DNA of 64,000 nucleotides from Wielerella bovis (GTDB lineage: Bacteria; Pseudomonadota; Gammaproteobacteria; Burkholderiales; Neisseriaceae). Below, piece by piece: positions 9,865 to 18,214 of this stretch. The stretch's first letter is position 1. Every line of letters begins with the position of its first letter. The DNA lies in the NCBI RefSeq assembly GCF_022354465.1, contig NZ_CP092361.1, forward strand, positions 1,736,001 through 1,800,000, written 5' to 3'. Under the pieces are notes generated by a model. The model worked only from the letters and a program-made list of their open reading frames with translations, was not told the origin of the DNA and did no database searches. Made by a program: the position numbers and the translations under genes.

Positions 9865-9922
9865 AACAATCAAAAAATAAGAGTTAAGGCAGCCTGAAAA
9901 ATTAGATTTAAATAACAAATTA

Positions 9923-9953
9923 AGGCAGCCTGAAAAAGATGTTTCAGGCTGCC
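9923..9953 (-). terminator. DUS-pair hairpin between misR and misS
   Basis: AGGCAGCCTGAAA and TTTCAGGCTGCC inverted around a short loop. It lies inside the apparent misR-misS operon, so it may attenuate misS expression rather than end the transcript. Confidence 0.45.
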
Positions 9954-10032
9954 ATTATAGGGGCTAATAATAATTCGTGCACGGTTGGATTTTGCGCTAA
10001 ATCCGCCCAAATCATCAGCCCCGAGCTAGCGA

Positions 10033-10713
10033 TTAGTTTTTCACAAACAAATAACCTAAACCGCGCACTGTTTGAATCAAAGAAGCATCGCCTAATTTGT
10101 GGCGAATGCTGGAAATATGCACATCAATACTACGGTCAAATTTTGCCAATTTGCGGTCAAGTGCTTCTTGCGACAAATTCCCTTTGCTCACAACTTGTCC
10201 TGCATGACGCATCAACACTTCCAATAAATTAAATTCGGTGCTGGTTAATTCCAACGTTTGGTCGCCAACAATCGCTTGGCGTTTAGATGGATACAAGGTT
10301 ACCCCGCTGGCTGTCAGACCGCTACTCGCAGCACCTGATGTATCCACAGGCTGTTGCGAACGGCGCAAAATAGCATTGATACGCGCCAATAATTCACGTG
10401 GTTGGCAAGGTTTCGGTACATAATCATCAGCTCCCATTTCCAAACCGATGATGCGGTCAATGTCATCACCTTTTGCAGTCAGCATAATAATGGGGATATT
10501 GCTTTGTGCGCGTACAGTTTTTAATACATCCAAACCGTTCATTTTTGGCATCATGGAATCCAGTACCACTACATCATAATTACCTGTCAAAATTTCTTTT
10601 GCACCACTTTCACCATCGGGCATGCGATTCACTTCCAAACCTTCAGCAGTTAAATATTCGGTCAGCAATTCCGCTAAAATATCATCATCATCTACTAATA
10701 ATACGCGACTCAT
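10033..10713 (-). CDS. misR: OmpR-family response regulator of the MisR/CpxR type
   Basis: 226 residues. The receiver domain has the acidic pocket DDD (8-10), phospho-acceptor D52 in VVVLDSMMPKMNG, T79 and K101. The C-terminal winged-helix DNA-binding domain ends GDASLIQTVRGLGYLF. The receiver closely resembles MisR of Neisseria. It starts at MSRVLLVDDD (10713); the frame to 10779 has no better start. It is followed by misS, and an intergenic DUS-pair hairpin may tune the ratio of the two. Confidence 0.88.
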   Translation of the reverse strand: MSRVLLVDDDDILAELLTEYLTAEGLEVNRMPDGESGAKEILTGNYDVVVLDSMMPKMNGLDVLKTVRAQSNIPIIMLTAKGDDIDRIIGLEMGADDYVPKPCQPRELLARINAILRRSQQPVDTSGAASSGLTASGVTLYPSKRQAIVGDQTLELTSTEFNLLEVLMRHAGQVVSKGNLSQEALDRKLAKFDRSIDVHISSIRHKLGDASLIQTVRGLGYLFVKN

Positions 10714-10846
10714 TGTGTGTTTCCTTATGTTTGTGGGAATAGTTGGAATATATCTTAACAGTATTATCTTTACATTCATAGTGGCATGTATGCCAAGTTT
10801 GCGCTTTTTTTCATTGTAAAAGTAGAACTTAACATTTCAGGCTGCC

Positions 10847-10953
10847 TATAGTGAATTCAATTTAAACCAGTACAGCATTGCCAGCTCCCTTATGTACTAG
10901 GTGTACATGGCGGTCTCTGTCGCCTTGTCCTTATTTAAATTGAATCCACTATA
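10847..10953. repeat. Correia-like element, 107 bp, CAATTTAAA-ended form
   Basis: TATAGTGAATTCAATTTAAA at the left, TTTAAATTGAATCCACTATA at the right. It is in the opposite orientation to the copy at 8242. With the fnr terminator it fills the 325-bp gap between misR and fnr. Confidence 0.88.
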
Positions 10954-10979
10954 ATAATAAATATAAACAAACAGCGAAA

Positions 10980-11022
10980 AAAGCTAGGAGCTAATAACAA
11001 ATTGCCATTAGCCCCTAGCTTT
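10980..11022 (-). terminator. fnr terminator hairpin
   Basis: AAAGCTAGGGGCTAAT pairs with ATTAGCTCCTAGCTTT around an 11-nt loop (one mismatch), followed on the minus strand by TTTTTT. It lies directly after the fnr stop. It contains the AGGGGCTAAT motif also seen in hairpins at 41701 and 49081. Confidence 0.8.
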
Positions 11023-11039
11023 CGTTGTTTATTTAGCAT

Positions 11040-11792
11040 TTACGCCACATGTCTTCTGCCTTCACAGCCTGAAATCATCGCTTGCAACACATCAGGTTGC
11101 AAAATTTTAATGTGTTTGTGTTCCACCGAAATCAAACCTTCTTGATTGAAACGCGACAAAGTACGGCTTACCGTTTCCAGCTTCAAACCCAAATAACTGC
11201 CAATTTCTTCACGCGACATCCGCAAAATAAAATCATTTGCCGCAAATCCACGCATACGCAAACGGTCGGACAAGTTCAGCAAAAACACCGCCAAACGTTC
11301 TTCCGCACGCATATTGCCCAATAACAACATCACATTTTGGTCGCGTACAATTTCGCGGCTCATCAAGCGGAAAAAGTGTAAATTCAACTGTGGCATATGT
11401 TTTTGCAATTCTTCCAAACGGTCAAATGGCAATTCACACACTTCGCTATCTTCCAACGCCACCGCATCGCACGCATATTTGTTGATGCTGATGCCGTCCA
11501 TGCCCACCAATTCACCCGACATGAAAAAACCCGTTACTTGGTCGCGACCATCTTGCGTATTAACAGATGTTTTGAAAAAACCCGTGCGAATCGCAAACAA
11601 TGAAGAAAACGACTCTCCCGCATGGAATAAATATTCCCCTTTTTTCAATTTTTTACTTTGTTTGATAACCGCGTTTAATTGTCTAAAATCTTCTTCTTGC
11701 AAGCCAGCTGGTGCTTCAACAGGCAAACAAACCTCTCTTAAAGAACAATTCGGACATTCATTTTTTTGTGTGATTAAATGTATTTTTGTCAT
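11040..11792 (-). CDS. fnr: FNR-type oxygen-responsive transcription regulator
   Basis: 250 residues. Four cysteines placed as the [4Fe-4S] ligands of FNR (C13, C16, C22 and C108), a cyclic-nucleotide-type beta roll, a dimer helix and an HTH with recognition helix ETVSR (206-210). This is the ETVSR of E. coli FNR and predicts binding to TTGATnnnnATCAA. A perfect site of that form lies 37 bp upstream of its start, shared with hemN, which suggests autoregulation as well as hemN activation. Confidence 0.95.
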   Translation of the reverse strand: MTKIHLITQKNECPNCSLREVCLPVEAPAGLQEEDFRQLNAVIKQSKKLKKGEYLFHAGESFSSLFAIRTGFFKTSVNTQDGRDQVTGFFMSGELVGMDGISINKYACDAVALEDSEVCELPFDRLEELQKHMPQLNLHFFRLMSREIVRDQNVMLLLGNMRAEERLAVFLLNLSDRLRMRGFAANDFILRMSREEIGSYLGLKLETVSRTLSRFNQEGLISVEHKHIKILQPDVLQAMISGCEGRRHVA

Positions 11793-11828
11793 GGCGACAA
11801 TCCTGTTTTGATGTTTGCAAAATGCAGC

Positions 11829-11870
11829 TTGATAGAAATCAATGCATTTTTGTTCGAATTGCGCTATTCT
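11829..11870 (+). promoter_or_regulatory. FNR box and hemN promoter
   Basis: TTGATAGAAATCAA (11829-11842) is a perfect FNR box. A -10-like TATTCT lies at 11865-11870. If transcription starts near 11877, the box is centred at -41.5, the classical class II activation position. On the other strand the same box lies just upstream of fnr. Confidence 0.8.
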
Positions 11871-11910
11871 AGCAAGTTTTAGTCCAAAACAAAATACAAG
11901 CTACTACACA

Positions 11911-13446
11911 ATGAAAACTATTCATATAGCACAACACGACCACACACTTTTTGACTTCGACCGAGAACTGATTGCCAGCCTACCTGCCAATGGTCCGCGT
12001 TACACCTCATATCCCACAGCCGACCGCTTTCACGATGGTTTCAGGCTGCCTGAATATACAAAAACATTAGAGAAAACATTAAAAAATAATGATGAACCCG
12101 TTTCATTATATGTACATATTCCATTTTGCAATGTAATTTGCTATTACTGCGCGTGCAACAAAGTCATTACCAAAGACAGCAGCAAAGCCGATGAATATTT
12201 AACTTATTTGGAAAAAGAAATGGCTTTGCTCAAACCGCATTTGCACGGCAAACACAAATTGGCACAATTACATTTTGGCGGTGGTACGCCCACGTTTTTG
12301 AGCGATGAACAATTGGAGCGCGTGTTCAAAATGATACGCGAACATTTTGAATTGCTGCCAGATGGCGAATATTCCATTGAAATTGACCCGCGCAAAGTGA
12401 GCCGTGAAAGCGTGTTCAAATTGGGCAAACTGGGTTTCAACCGCATGAGCGTGGGCATTCAGGATTTTGACCCGAAAGTTCAGGCTGCCGTGAACCGCAT
12501 TCAAACGGTGGAAGAAACCAAAGAAGTGATTGAAGCCGCACGAGCAGCAGGTTTCAAATCCATCAGCGTGGATTTGATTTACGGTTTGCCGCATCAATCG
12601 GTGGAAAGCATTAAACCGACTTTGGACACCGTTTTGAACGAACTGAATCCCGACCGTTTGGCTTTGTATCATTACGCGCATTTGCCACATATTTTCAAAC
12701 CACAACGCCGCATTGACACTGAAACCGTGCCGTCCAGCGAAGAAAAATTGGATATTTTGCAATACGCCGTGCATTTGTTGGACGAAAAAGGCTATGTGTT
12801 TATTGGTATGGACCATTTTGCCAAACCCGAAGACGAATTGGCGATTGCGCTGAAAGAAGGTCGTTTGCAACGCAATTTTCAGGGTTATTCCACTTATGCC
12901 GATTGCGATTTGGTGGCGATTGGCGTGTCCAGCATTGGCAAAATCGGCAATACATACAGTCAAAATCAACGTTCATTGGAAGACTATTATGCGGATTTGG
13001 ACGCAAACAAATTGCCGATTATGCGCGGTTTTCAATTAAATGATGATGACGTATTTCGCCGCCAAATCATTCAAGATTTAATGTGTCGCTTTTCATTGAA
13101 TTTTAATGATTATGCCGATGAATTGGCACAAAGGCAGCCTGAAAACAGCGATTCAGGTTTTGATGCGGCAGAAGTCGCGCACATGAAAAAAATGGCGGAA
13201 TTAGGCATTATTAGCGATGCTTTATTGGGTCGTTTTGATGCGCCCAAAACGCCATCGTTTAGCGAATATTTTGCCGATGAAATGCCCGATTTGCGCCAAC
13301 TTGCCGAACGTGGCTTGATTGATTTGCGCGATGATGGTTTAACCGTTACTCCCAAAGGTCGTTTCTTAATCCGCAATATTGCGATGGTGTTTGATTATTA
13401 TCTGCGCCACAAAGAAACCCACGCAAAATATTCACAAACAGTATGA
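11911..13446 (+). CDS. hemN: Oxygen-independent coproporphyrinogen III dehydrogenase
   Basis: 511 residues. Radical-SAM enzyme with the cluster motif C73-x3-C77-x2-C80 followed by C82 (CNVICYYCAC), which is characteristic of true HemN rather than HemW. It converts coproporphyrinogen III to protoporphyrinogen IX without oxygen. The start at MKTIHIAQHD (11911) follows the FNR-dependent promoter; the frame upstream to 11842 overlaps the FNR box. Internal DUS copies encode FRLPEY (residues 44-49) and RQPENS near the C-terminus. A DUS-pair terminator follows immediately. Confidence 0.95.
   Translation: MKTIHIAQHDHTLFDFDRELIASLPANGPRYTSYPTADRFHDGFRLPEYTKTLEKTLKNNDEPVSLYVHIPFCNVICYYCACNKVITKDSSKADEYLTYLEKEMALLKPHLHGKHKLAQLHFGGGTPTFLSDEQLERVFKMIREHFELLPDGEYSIEIDPRKVSRESVFKLGKLGFNRMSVGIQDFDPKVQAAVNRIQTVEETKEVIEAARAAGFKSISVDLIYGLPHQSVESIKPTLDTVLNELNPDRLALYHYAHLPHIFKPQRRIDTETVPSSEEKLDILQYAVHLLDEKGYVFIGMDHFAKPEDELAIALKEGRLQRNFQGYSTYADCDLVAIGVSSIGKIGNTYSQNQRSLEDYYADLDANKLPIMRGFQLNDDDVFRRQIIQDLMCRFSLNFNDYADELAQRQPENSDSGFDAAEVAHMKKMAELGIISDALLGRFDAPKTPSFSEYFADEMPDLRQLAERGLIDLRDDGLTVTPKGRFLIRNIAMVFDYYLRHKETHAKYSQTV
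12040..12054. repeat. Representative DNA uptake sequence, dual-dialect 15-mer inside hemN
   Basis: TTCAGGCTGCCTGAA contains the Kingella-type DUS on the minus strand and, overlapping it, the Simonsiella-type AGGCTGCCTGAA on the plus strand. DUS of this family are scattered through the whole window, and this 15-mer form recurs. Confidence 0.85.
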
Positions 13447-13485
13447 TTTTCAGGCTGCCTTATCGTTGCGAAGGCAGCCTGAAAA
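13447..13485 (+). terminator. DUS-pair hairpin behind hemN
   Basis: TTTTCAGGCTGCCTT (13447-13461) and AAGGCAGCCTGAAAA (13471-13485) form a perfect 15-bp stem immediately after the hemN stop. Confidence 0.75.
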
Positions 13486-13536
13486 CATAAAAAACCGTTA
13501 AAATACGTCCCATTTTTATCTACACACAAAATTATC

Positions 13537-14802
13537 ATGAACGCAAATCAACTGAACCATACCGCCCAAGTTTTGGAAAATATGCTAACTTTTCAACAAC
13601 CTGCTGACGCGATAATTTCTGCGTATTTTCGCAATCATCACAAACTAGGACGCGCCGACCGCCACGAAATCGCGGAAACGGCGTTTGCAGCATTGCGCCA
13701 TTATCAAAAAATTACATCGGCTTTGCGCCGCCCCCACGTTCAGGCGCGAAAAGCAGCATTGGCGGCTTTGGTATTGGGTCGCAGCTTTAATATCAATCAG
13801 TTAGAAGATATATTAAACGAAGCAGATGGCGAAAAGGAATTTTTAAGCAGCCTGAAAGCGCGTAAAGCGGAATTTTCAGGCAGCCTGAACACGGTGGCGG
13901 AATTACCCGATTGGCTGATTACACGTTTACAAGTTCATTGGGAAGATGAGCAAATTCAAGCCTTTGGGCGCAGCGTGGCACAATCCGCTCCTCTTGATGT
14001 GCGCGTGAACACGCTTAAAGGCAAACGCGATAAAATTTTGGCACAACTGCAAACCGAGTTCCCCAAAGCCATCGCCACGCCATACGCGCCGCATGGTATT
14101 CGTTTCCCCGACAAACCTGCGTTAAATAAACATGAATTGTTTTTAAACGGCACTTTGGAAGTACAAGACGAAGGTAGTCAATTATTGGCGCACTTGGTGG
14201 GCGCGAAACGTGGCGAGATGGTGGTGGATTTTTGCGCGGGTGCGGGCGGTAAAACGTTGGCAATCGGCGCACAAATGGCAAACAAGGGGCGAATTTATGC
14301 CTTTGATGTTTCAGAAAAACGTTTGGCAAATTTAAAACCGCGCATGACACGCGCAGGTTTAACCAATATTCACCCTGAACGCATTGAAAGTGAGCATGAC
14401 CCACGCATTGCGCGATTATACGGCAAAGCTGACCGTGTGTTGGTGGACGCGCCTTGCTCAGGCTTGGGAACGCTGCGCCGTAACCCTGATTTAAAATATC
14501 GCCAATCGCCCGAAACCATTGAAAAATTATTGCAACAGCAGCAAAATATTTTGCAGGCTGCCAGTCAATTGGTGGGCGCAGGTGGGCGTTTGGTGTACGC
14601 AACTTGCAGTGTATTGCCCGAAGAAAATGAAATGCAAATTGCCGAATTTTTGGAAAATAATCCACAATTTGAGTTGGTCGATTGCAGCGAATTGTTATCC
14701 GCACAAAAAATTGATTTGAATACAGGGCAATTTTTAATACTGAATACGGCTGCACATGGTACAGATGGCTTTTTTGCGGCGGTGTTGCAACGTAAGGCAT
14801 AA
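13537..14802 (+). CDS. RsmB/NOP-family RNA (cytosine-5) methyltransferase
   Basis: 421 residues. An N-terminal helical domain resembling the NusB-like/N1 part of RsmB is followed by a class I methyltransferase fold: SAM motif I VVDFCAGAGGKTLAIG, motif IV with VDAPCSGLGTLRRNPD (the PC cysteine) and motif VI VYATCSVLPEENE (the catalytic TC cysteine). These two cysteines are diagnostic of m5C RNA methyltransferases. The N-terminal region is shorter and more divergent than E. coli RsmB, so the target (16S rRNA C967 or another site) is not certain. A DUS encodes SLKA and FSGSLNT at about residues 105-120. Confidence 0.85.
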   Translation: MNANQLNHTAQVLENMLTFQQPADAIISAYFRNHHKLGRADRHEIAETAFAALRHYQKITSALRRPHVQARKAALAALVLGRSFNINQLEDILNEADGEKEFLSSLKARKAEFSGSLNTVAELPDWLITRLQVHWEDEQIQAFGRSVAQSAPLDVRVNTLKGKRDKILAQLQTEFPKAIATPYAPHGIRFPDKPALNKHELFLNGTLEVQDEGSQLLAHLVGAKRGEMVVDFCAGAGGKTLAIGAQMANKGRIYAFDVSEKRLANLKPRMTRAGLTNIHPERIESEHDPRIARLYGKADRVLVDAPCSGLGTLRRNPDLKYRQSPETIEKLLQQQQNILQAASQLVGAGGRLVYATCSVLPEENEMQIAEFLENNPQFELVDCSELLSAQKIDLNTGQFLILNTAAHGTDGFFAAVLQRKA

Positions 14803-14811
14803 TTTCCAAGT

Positions 14812-14910
14812 TATAATCAGTTAAAATAAAGCAAGGAGACAGCGACCGCCGTGTACAAAAATAAGTCCATAAAGAAAACTAGCAATGCTGTATTATTTTA
14901 ACTGACTATA
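14812..14910. repeat. Correia-like element, 99 bp, TATAATCAGTTAAAATA-ended form
   Basis: Left end TATAATCAGTTAAAATA and right end TATTTTAACTGACTATA. The core GACAGCGACCGCCGTGTAC is retained but the middle has diverged. It lies between the methyltransferase gene and the next gene, whose start is 14 bp away. Confidence 0.7.
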
Positions 14911-14923
14911 TAAGGAAATCATC

Positions 14924-15523
14924 ATGTTAAACCAATTAATCGAGCATAAACAACAAGCACAAGCCTTTTGGCAAGCATGGCTAGCGGCATATCCCAGTTT
15001 CCAAAAATTACCTGCTCGCGAAATCGTGGAACAAAGCAATGATATTTTGCAAGCATATCTGCCCGACATTGCGTTTGAATTGGAAAATGCCAATTTGTCC
15101 GCTAGCGACAATGCATTTACACACAGCACCATCGTGTTTACTGCACATGGTGTCATGGACAAATTCATTCAAGTACAAGCGGTTTGTGAGCAAGCTCCCG
15201 ACAATTTACCTTGTGCCATACGCGGTTTCCGCCAAGCCATGCCAAATCCTGACCAATTTATGATAGGTATGAACGATTTTGATTTGAGCGTGAGTGATAT
15301 TGTTGTGAAATTGGACGAATGGTGTGAAATGCCTGCGCTGGAAGTGGTGTTTACCAAAACAATTGATGATGAATTTTTGCAGCATGCACAACATATGACG
15401 TTTATTATGCTTGACCATGTGTTAGGCGAATGGAACAGCGCGGTTAAACTGGGAACGGTAGATTTTATGGAACAAGCCGATGAGGATTTTGAACCGTTAA
15501 GTATGCTGCCTGAAAAATTGTAA
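14924..15523 (+). CDS. Uncharacterised protein
   Basis: 199 residues starting MLNQLIEHKQQAQAFWQAW, with AAGGA about 8 nt upstream. There is no signal peptide or membrane segment; the composition is acidic and mixed alpha/beta, suggesting a soluble cytosolic protein. I do not recognise a family. It is followed after 3 bp by another unknown acidic gene, so the two probably form an operon. The C-terminus MLPEKL is partly DUS-encoded. Confidence 0.7.
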   Translation: MLNQLIEHKQQAQAFWQAWLAAYPSFQKLPAREIVEQSNDILQAYLPDIAFELENANLSASDNAFTHSTIVFTAHGVMDKFIQVQAVCEQAPDNLPCAIRGFRQAMPNPDQFMIGMNDFDLSVSDIVVKLDEWCEMPALEVVFTKTIDDEFLQHAQHMTFIMLDHVLGEWNSAVKLGTVDFMEQADEDFEPLSMLPEKL

Positions 15524-15526
15524 ACT

Positions 15527-15952
15527 ATGTGGCTGGCAATGGGACGAAATGGTATTTATCCCGAAGAATGTGGCTATGCGGTAGCACAAATTGAAGAAGA
15601 CGAGGGGCAAGATGCGTTATTTTTCAGACGCAATCAGTCGGCAAACAGTTTATTGGGACGCGCAGACATGGCATGGGTGGTATCCATAACTTGTCAAATT
15701 GCGGGAGATGATGATGCTCAGGCTGCCTATGATTTGCAAGATGAATTTGAAGCCTATGCTATTCAAAATCAACAAGGCATTGATACTTTGAGCTTAATGA
15801 ATTTATCACAAGGCGAACGTACTGTGTTTGCGGTAACGTCTGAGCCAGAAATTTTGTTGGCACAAGCACAGAAATTGTGCGAAAAATTTGCTCATTTGAA
15901 TGCGCAAGCATATTGTGAATATGACCCAAATTGGGCACATTATCGTCAATGA
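15527..15952 (+). CDS. Uncharacterised protein, second gene of a two-gene unit
   Basis: 141 residues if started at 15527. The ATG at 15539 (MGRNGIYPEECGYAVAQIEEDE) is an equally good start because the first lacks a clear ribosome site. The protein is acidic and soluble with no membrane segment; a family is not recognised. It begins 3 bp after the preceding stop, indicating co-transcription and perhaps coupling. AQAAYDL is encoded by an internal DUS. Confidence 0.65.
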   Translation: MWLAMGRNGIYPEECGYAVAQIEEDEGQDALFFRRNQSANSLLGRADMAWVVSITCQIAGDDDAQAAYDLQDEFEAYAIQNQQGIDTLSLMNLSQGERTVFAVTSEPEILLAQAQKLCEKFAHLNAQAYCEYDPNWAHYRQ

Positions 15953-15989
15953 TTTTTTCAGATTGAAATCTTTACGCAATCCCAAAATT

Positions 15990-16073
15990 GTAGGTTAGAT
16001 TCTTGAATCCGACATTTTTTATATTTAATAACAATTTATTTTTTAAACTGTTAGATATAAGTATCCAACCTAC
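15990..16073. repeat. GTAGGT inverted-repeat element, best intact copy (84 bp)
   Basis: Begins GTAGGTTAGATTCTTGAATC. The right end read on the minus strand is GTAGGTTGGATACTTATATC, so the two ends form an imperfect inverted repeat around an AT-rich interior. Relatives are at 29696, 33543, 41577 and 45189. Confidence 0.65.
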
Positions 16074-16081
16074 AAATTTTC

Positions 16082-16126
16082 AGGCAGCCTGAATAGATTT
16101 TGTAACTATTTCAGGCTGCCTTTTTG
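16082..16126 (-). terminator. DUS-pair hairpin behind the amino-acid permease
   Basis: AGGCAGCCTGAATAG and CTATTTCAGGCTGCCT inverted, with one bulge. It lies between two convergent genes ending at 15952 and 16138, and the TTTTT on the plus side would also serve the plus-strand gene. Confidence 0.6.
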
Positions 16127-16137
16127 TATCCAATCAA

Positions 16138-17361
16138 TTAGCCTTTAAATACAGGCAAAATATCTGCCCGACTGAGTAATTGTGCGGCAATATTTATTAC
16201 GCCAAATGCAAACACCCAGATGACCATGCCCATACCACCATACACGCGATAACCTTTGCCCATACCATGTTTTTTGCGTGATGCATGCAATAAGAGAGCA
16301 GGAACCAAACCTGTCCAAACCGCTGCTGCCAAACCAACGTAACCAATCACGGCAACAAAACCCAATGGATACAATAAGCACGCAATCAAAGGCGGTAAAA
16401 AGGTAATTGCGGCAGCTTTGGTGCGACCTGCGCGGCTGTTATCAAAACCAAACAAATCACTCAAATAATCAAACAAGCCCAAAGTTACACCTAAAAATGA
16501 TGACACAATCGCCATATATGAGAAAAATGACAGAATTTTGCCCATGCTCCCTGTGCTGAGAAATTTGGATAATTCTGCAATCAAAACGCCAACATCACCA
16601 TCAGCTTGAATCACGGGTGCGAAGGCAGAACGCGGTAAATTGCCGTGAATGGCGATTTGCCACAAAATGTAAATAGCAAACGCAATCAACGTACCAATCC
16701 ACAAGGAACGTGCAACTTTGGGAGCATTACCTTCAAAATATTTGTACAAACTGGATACGTTGCCGTGGAAACCGAATGATGCCAAACATACGGGCAAGGC
16801 GGTACCTGCATAAATCCAATATTTAGTATCAGCTGGTGCAACAGAATCCAATAAAACAGGCAGTTGTGCGTGTGATAACAAGCCACCAGTTGCCCAAATA
16901 AACGTTAAAACCATACCGCCAATTAATACGCTGGTTAATCTGTCTACCGCCTTGGCTGACCACCATACACAGCCTGCAAAAATCAGAAAGAAGACAATTT
17001 GTCCAACCCATAATGCTTGCCCACCCAATGCGTTTGCGGTCAAATTACCACCCACAAAAATATAGGCATAGGTCAGTAAATACAGCACAAAGGCAACGGC
17101 AACGCCATTGACAATGTTCCAACCTTGTCCGAGCAAATCGCGCACCAGCGTGTCAAAACTGGCACCACTGGGATAATGTGTGTTCACTTCCAAAATCATC
17201 AGCCCTGATGTGAGCATGGAAAACCATGTGTACAACAGCACCAATAACGAGCCGATAAACCATACGCCCGAAGTTGCAGTAGGATTGGCGAGCATACCTG
17301 CGCCAACAATCGTACCTGCGATAATCATCGCGCCGCCGAAGAGAGAGGGTTGCTTGTTCAT
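16138..17361 (-). CDS. Aromatic amino-acid permease (Mtr/TyrP/TnaB type)
   Basis: 407 residues with about 11 membrane segments. The N-terminus MNKQPSLFGGAMIIAGTIVGAGMLANPTATSGVWF carries the conserved GxxxIAGTxxGAGMLA signature of the HAAAP family, and the stretch LPVCLASFGFHGNVSSLYKYF is typical of tryptophan/tyrosine permeases. It imports tryptophan or tyrosine by proton symport; which one is not readable. Start at 17361 has AGAAAGAAG upstream. The longer frame to 17442 runs into a Correia-like fragment. Confidence 0.85.
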   Translation of the reverse strand: MNKQPSLFGGAMIIAGTIVGAGMLANPTATSGVWFIGSLLVLLYTWFSMLTSGLMILEVNTHYPSGASFDTLVRDLLGQGWNIVNGVAVAFVLYLLTYAYIFVGGNLTANALGGQALWVGQIVFFLIFAGCVWWSAKAVDRLTSVLIGGMVLTFIWATGGLLSHAQLPVLLDSVAPADTKYWIYAGTALPVCLASFGFHGNVSSLYKYFEGNAPKVARSLWIGTLIAFAIYILWQIAIHGNLPRSAFAPVIQADGDVGVLIAELSKFLSTGSMGKILSFFSYMAIVSSFLGVTLGLFDYLSDLFGFDNSRAGRTKAAAITFLPPLIACLLYPLGFVAVIGYVGLAAAVWTGLVPALLLHASRKKHGMGKGYRVYGGMGMVIWVFAFGVINIAAQLLSRADILPVFKG

Positions 17362-17390
17362 ACGTTTTCTTCTTTCTATGTGGTTGATGG

Positions 17391-17466
17391 AGTCGGTTAA
17401 AATAAAAAATACTATAACTTTGTACACGGCGGTTTCAGCCACCTTATTTTTATTTTAAATGACTAT
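17391..17466. repeat. Truncated Correia-like element
   Basis: GGTTAAAATA at the left, the GTGTACACGG-type core, and TATTTTAAATGACTATA at the right. The terminal TATAGTC of the left side and part of the interior are missing. It lies upstream of the permease. Confidence 0.55.
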
Positions 17467-17480
17467 ATTGATGAATAAAG

Positions 17481-17525
17481 ATTTTCAGGCTGCCTTATAA
17501 TGCAGCATAAATGCAGCCTGAAAAT
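17481..17525 (-). terminator. DUS-pair hairpin behind hldC
   Basis: ATTTTCAGGCTGC and GCAGCCTGAAAAT form a 13-bp stem adjacent to the stop at 17529. Confidence 0.6.
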
Positions 17526-17528
17526 ACA

Positions 17529-18014
17529 TTATCCGCGAATTTTTGCCAATGTTTTGGTGGTAGATGTTTGATGTAAAAATGGAATGCTGTGTACACTACC
17601 GCCACGCGCCAAAGTTTCCGCCGCACCAACAATGTTTTCAGGCTGCCAATCGCCACCTTTTACCAACACATCGGGTTGCAGCAAAGCAATCAAATCCGCA
17701 GGGGTATCGCTGTCAAACCATGTTACACAATCCACGCTTGCCAATGCCGCCGCGACTGCCGCACGATTTGCTAGTGTATTGATTGGGCGGTCATCGCCTT
17801 TGCCTTGCCGTTTAACCGATTCATCGGTGTTTAACGCCAAAATCAAGTACGCGCCCAATGCTCGCGCTTGCGCCAAATAGGTTACATGCCCACGATGCAA
17901 AATATCAAAACAACCATTGGTAAACACCAGCGGACGTGGTAAATCGGCTAATTTTTTCGCCAACTGTTCAGGTGGCAAAATTTTGTGTTCAAAATCGGGC
18001 AAAGGGTAATTCAT
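17529..18014 (-). CDS. hldC: D-glycero-beta-D-manno-heptose 1-phosphate adenylyltransferase
   Basis: 161 residues, the length of stand-alone RfaE domain II proteins. Nucleotidyltransferase motif FTNGCFDILHRGHVTYL with the HxGH signature, and STTKTLAKIRG (variant of the ISTTxxI/V motif) at the C-terminus. It activates heptose 1-phosphate to ADP-heptose for LOS inner core. The kinase domain is not fused, as in Neisseria where it is a separate gene. An internal DUS encodes WQPENIV. Confidence 0.92.
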   Translation of the reverse strand: MNYPLPDFEHKILPPEQLAKKLADLPRPLVFTNGCFDILHRGHVTYLAQARALGAYLILALNTDESVKRQGKGDDRPINTLANRAAVAAALASVDCVTWFDSDTPADLIALLQPDVLVKGGDWQPENIVGAAETLARGGSVHSIPFLHQTSTTKTLAKIRG

Positions 18015-18133
18015 AACAAACTTTCGTATCGGAAATCTGGATTATATAGCGGATGCTGCGCGAATTGTAAGATTTTTGTTAATTGGCGTTGTTGTTTGTA
18101 AACAGGTTAATACAATCACAAAAAAATCAAAAT

Positions 18134-18173
18134 AGGCAGCCTGAAATGTACTAATTGTTTTTTCAGGCTGCCT
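18134..18173. terminator. DUS-pair hairpin between divergent genes
   Basis: AGGCAGCCTGAA and TTCAGGCTGCCT inverted, 41 bp upstream of the next plus-strand gene. Both flanking genes point away, so it may be a leader hairpin or simply an uptake pair. Confidence 0.35.
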
Positions 18174-18214
18174 TATATTAAAATGTATTTTTTCAAATAT
18201 ATTCAGGTTGATAT

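Noticed and set aside
12268..12969. 233-codon minus-strand open frame inside hemN
   Set aside because: It is the antisense of a clear hemN with all motifs; Phe/Gln/His-rich translation is typical of a shadow frame.
14015..14809. 264-codon minus-strand frame across the RNA methyltransferase gene
   Set aside because: Antisense of a well-supported CDS; no family features.
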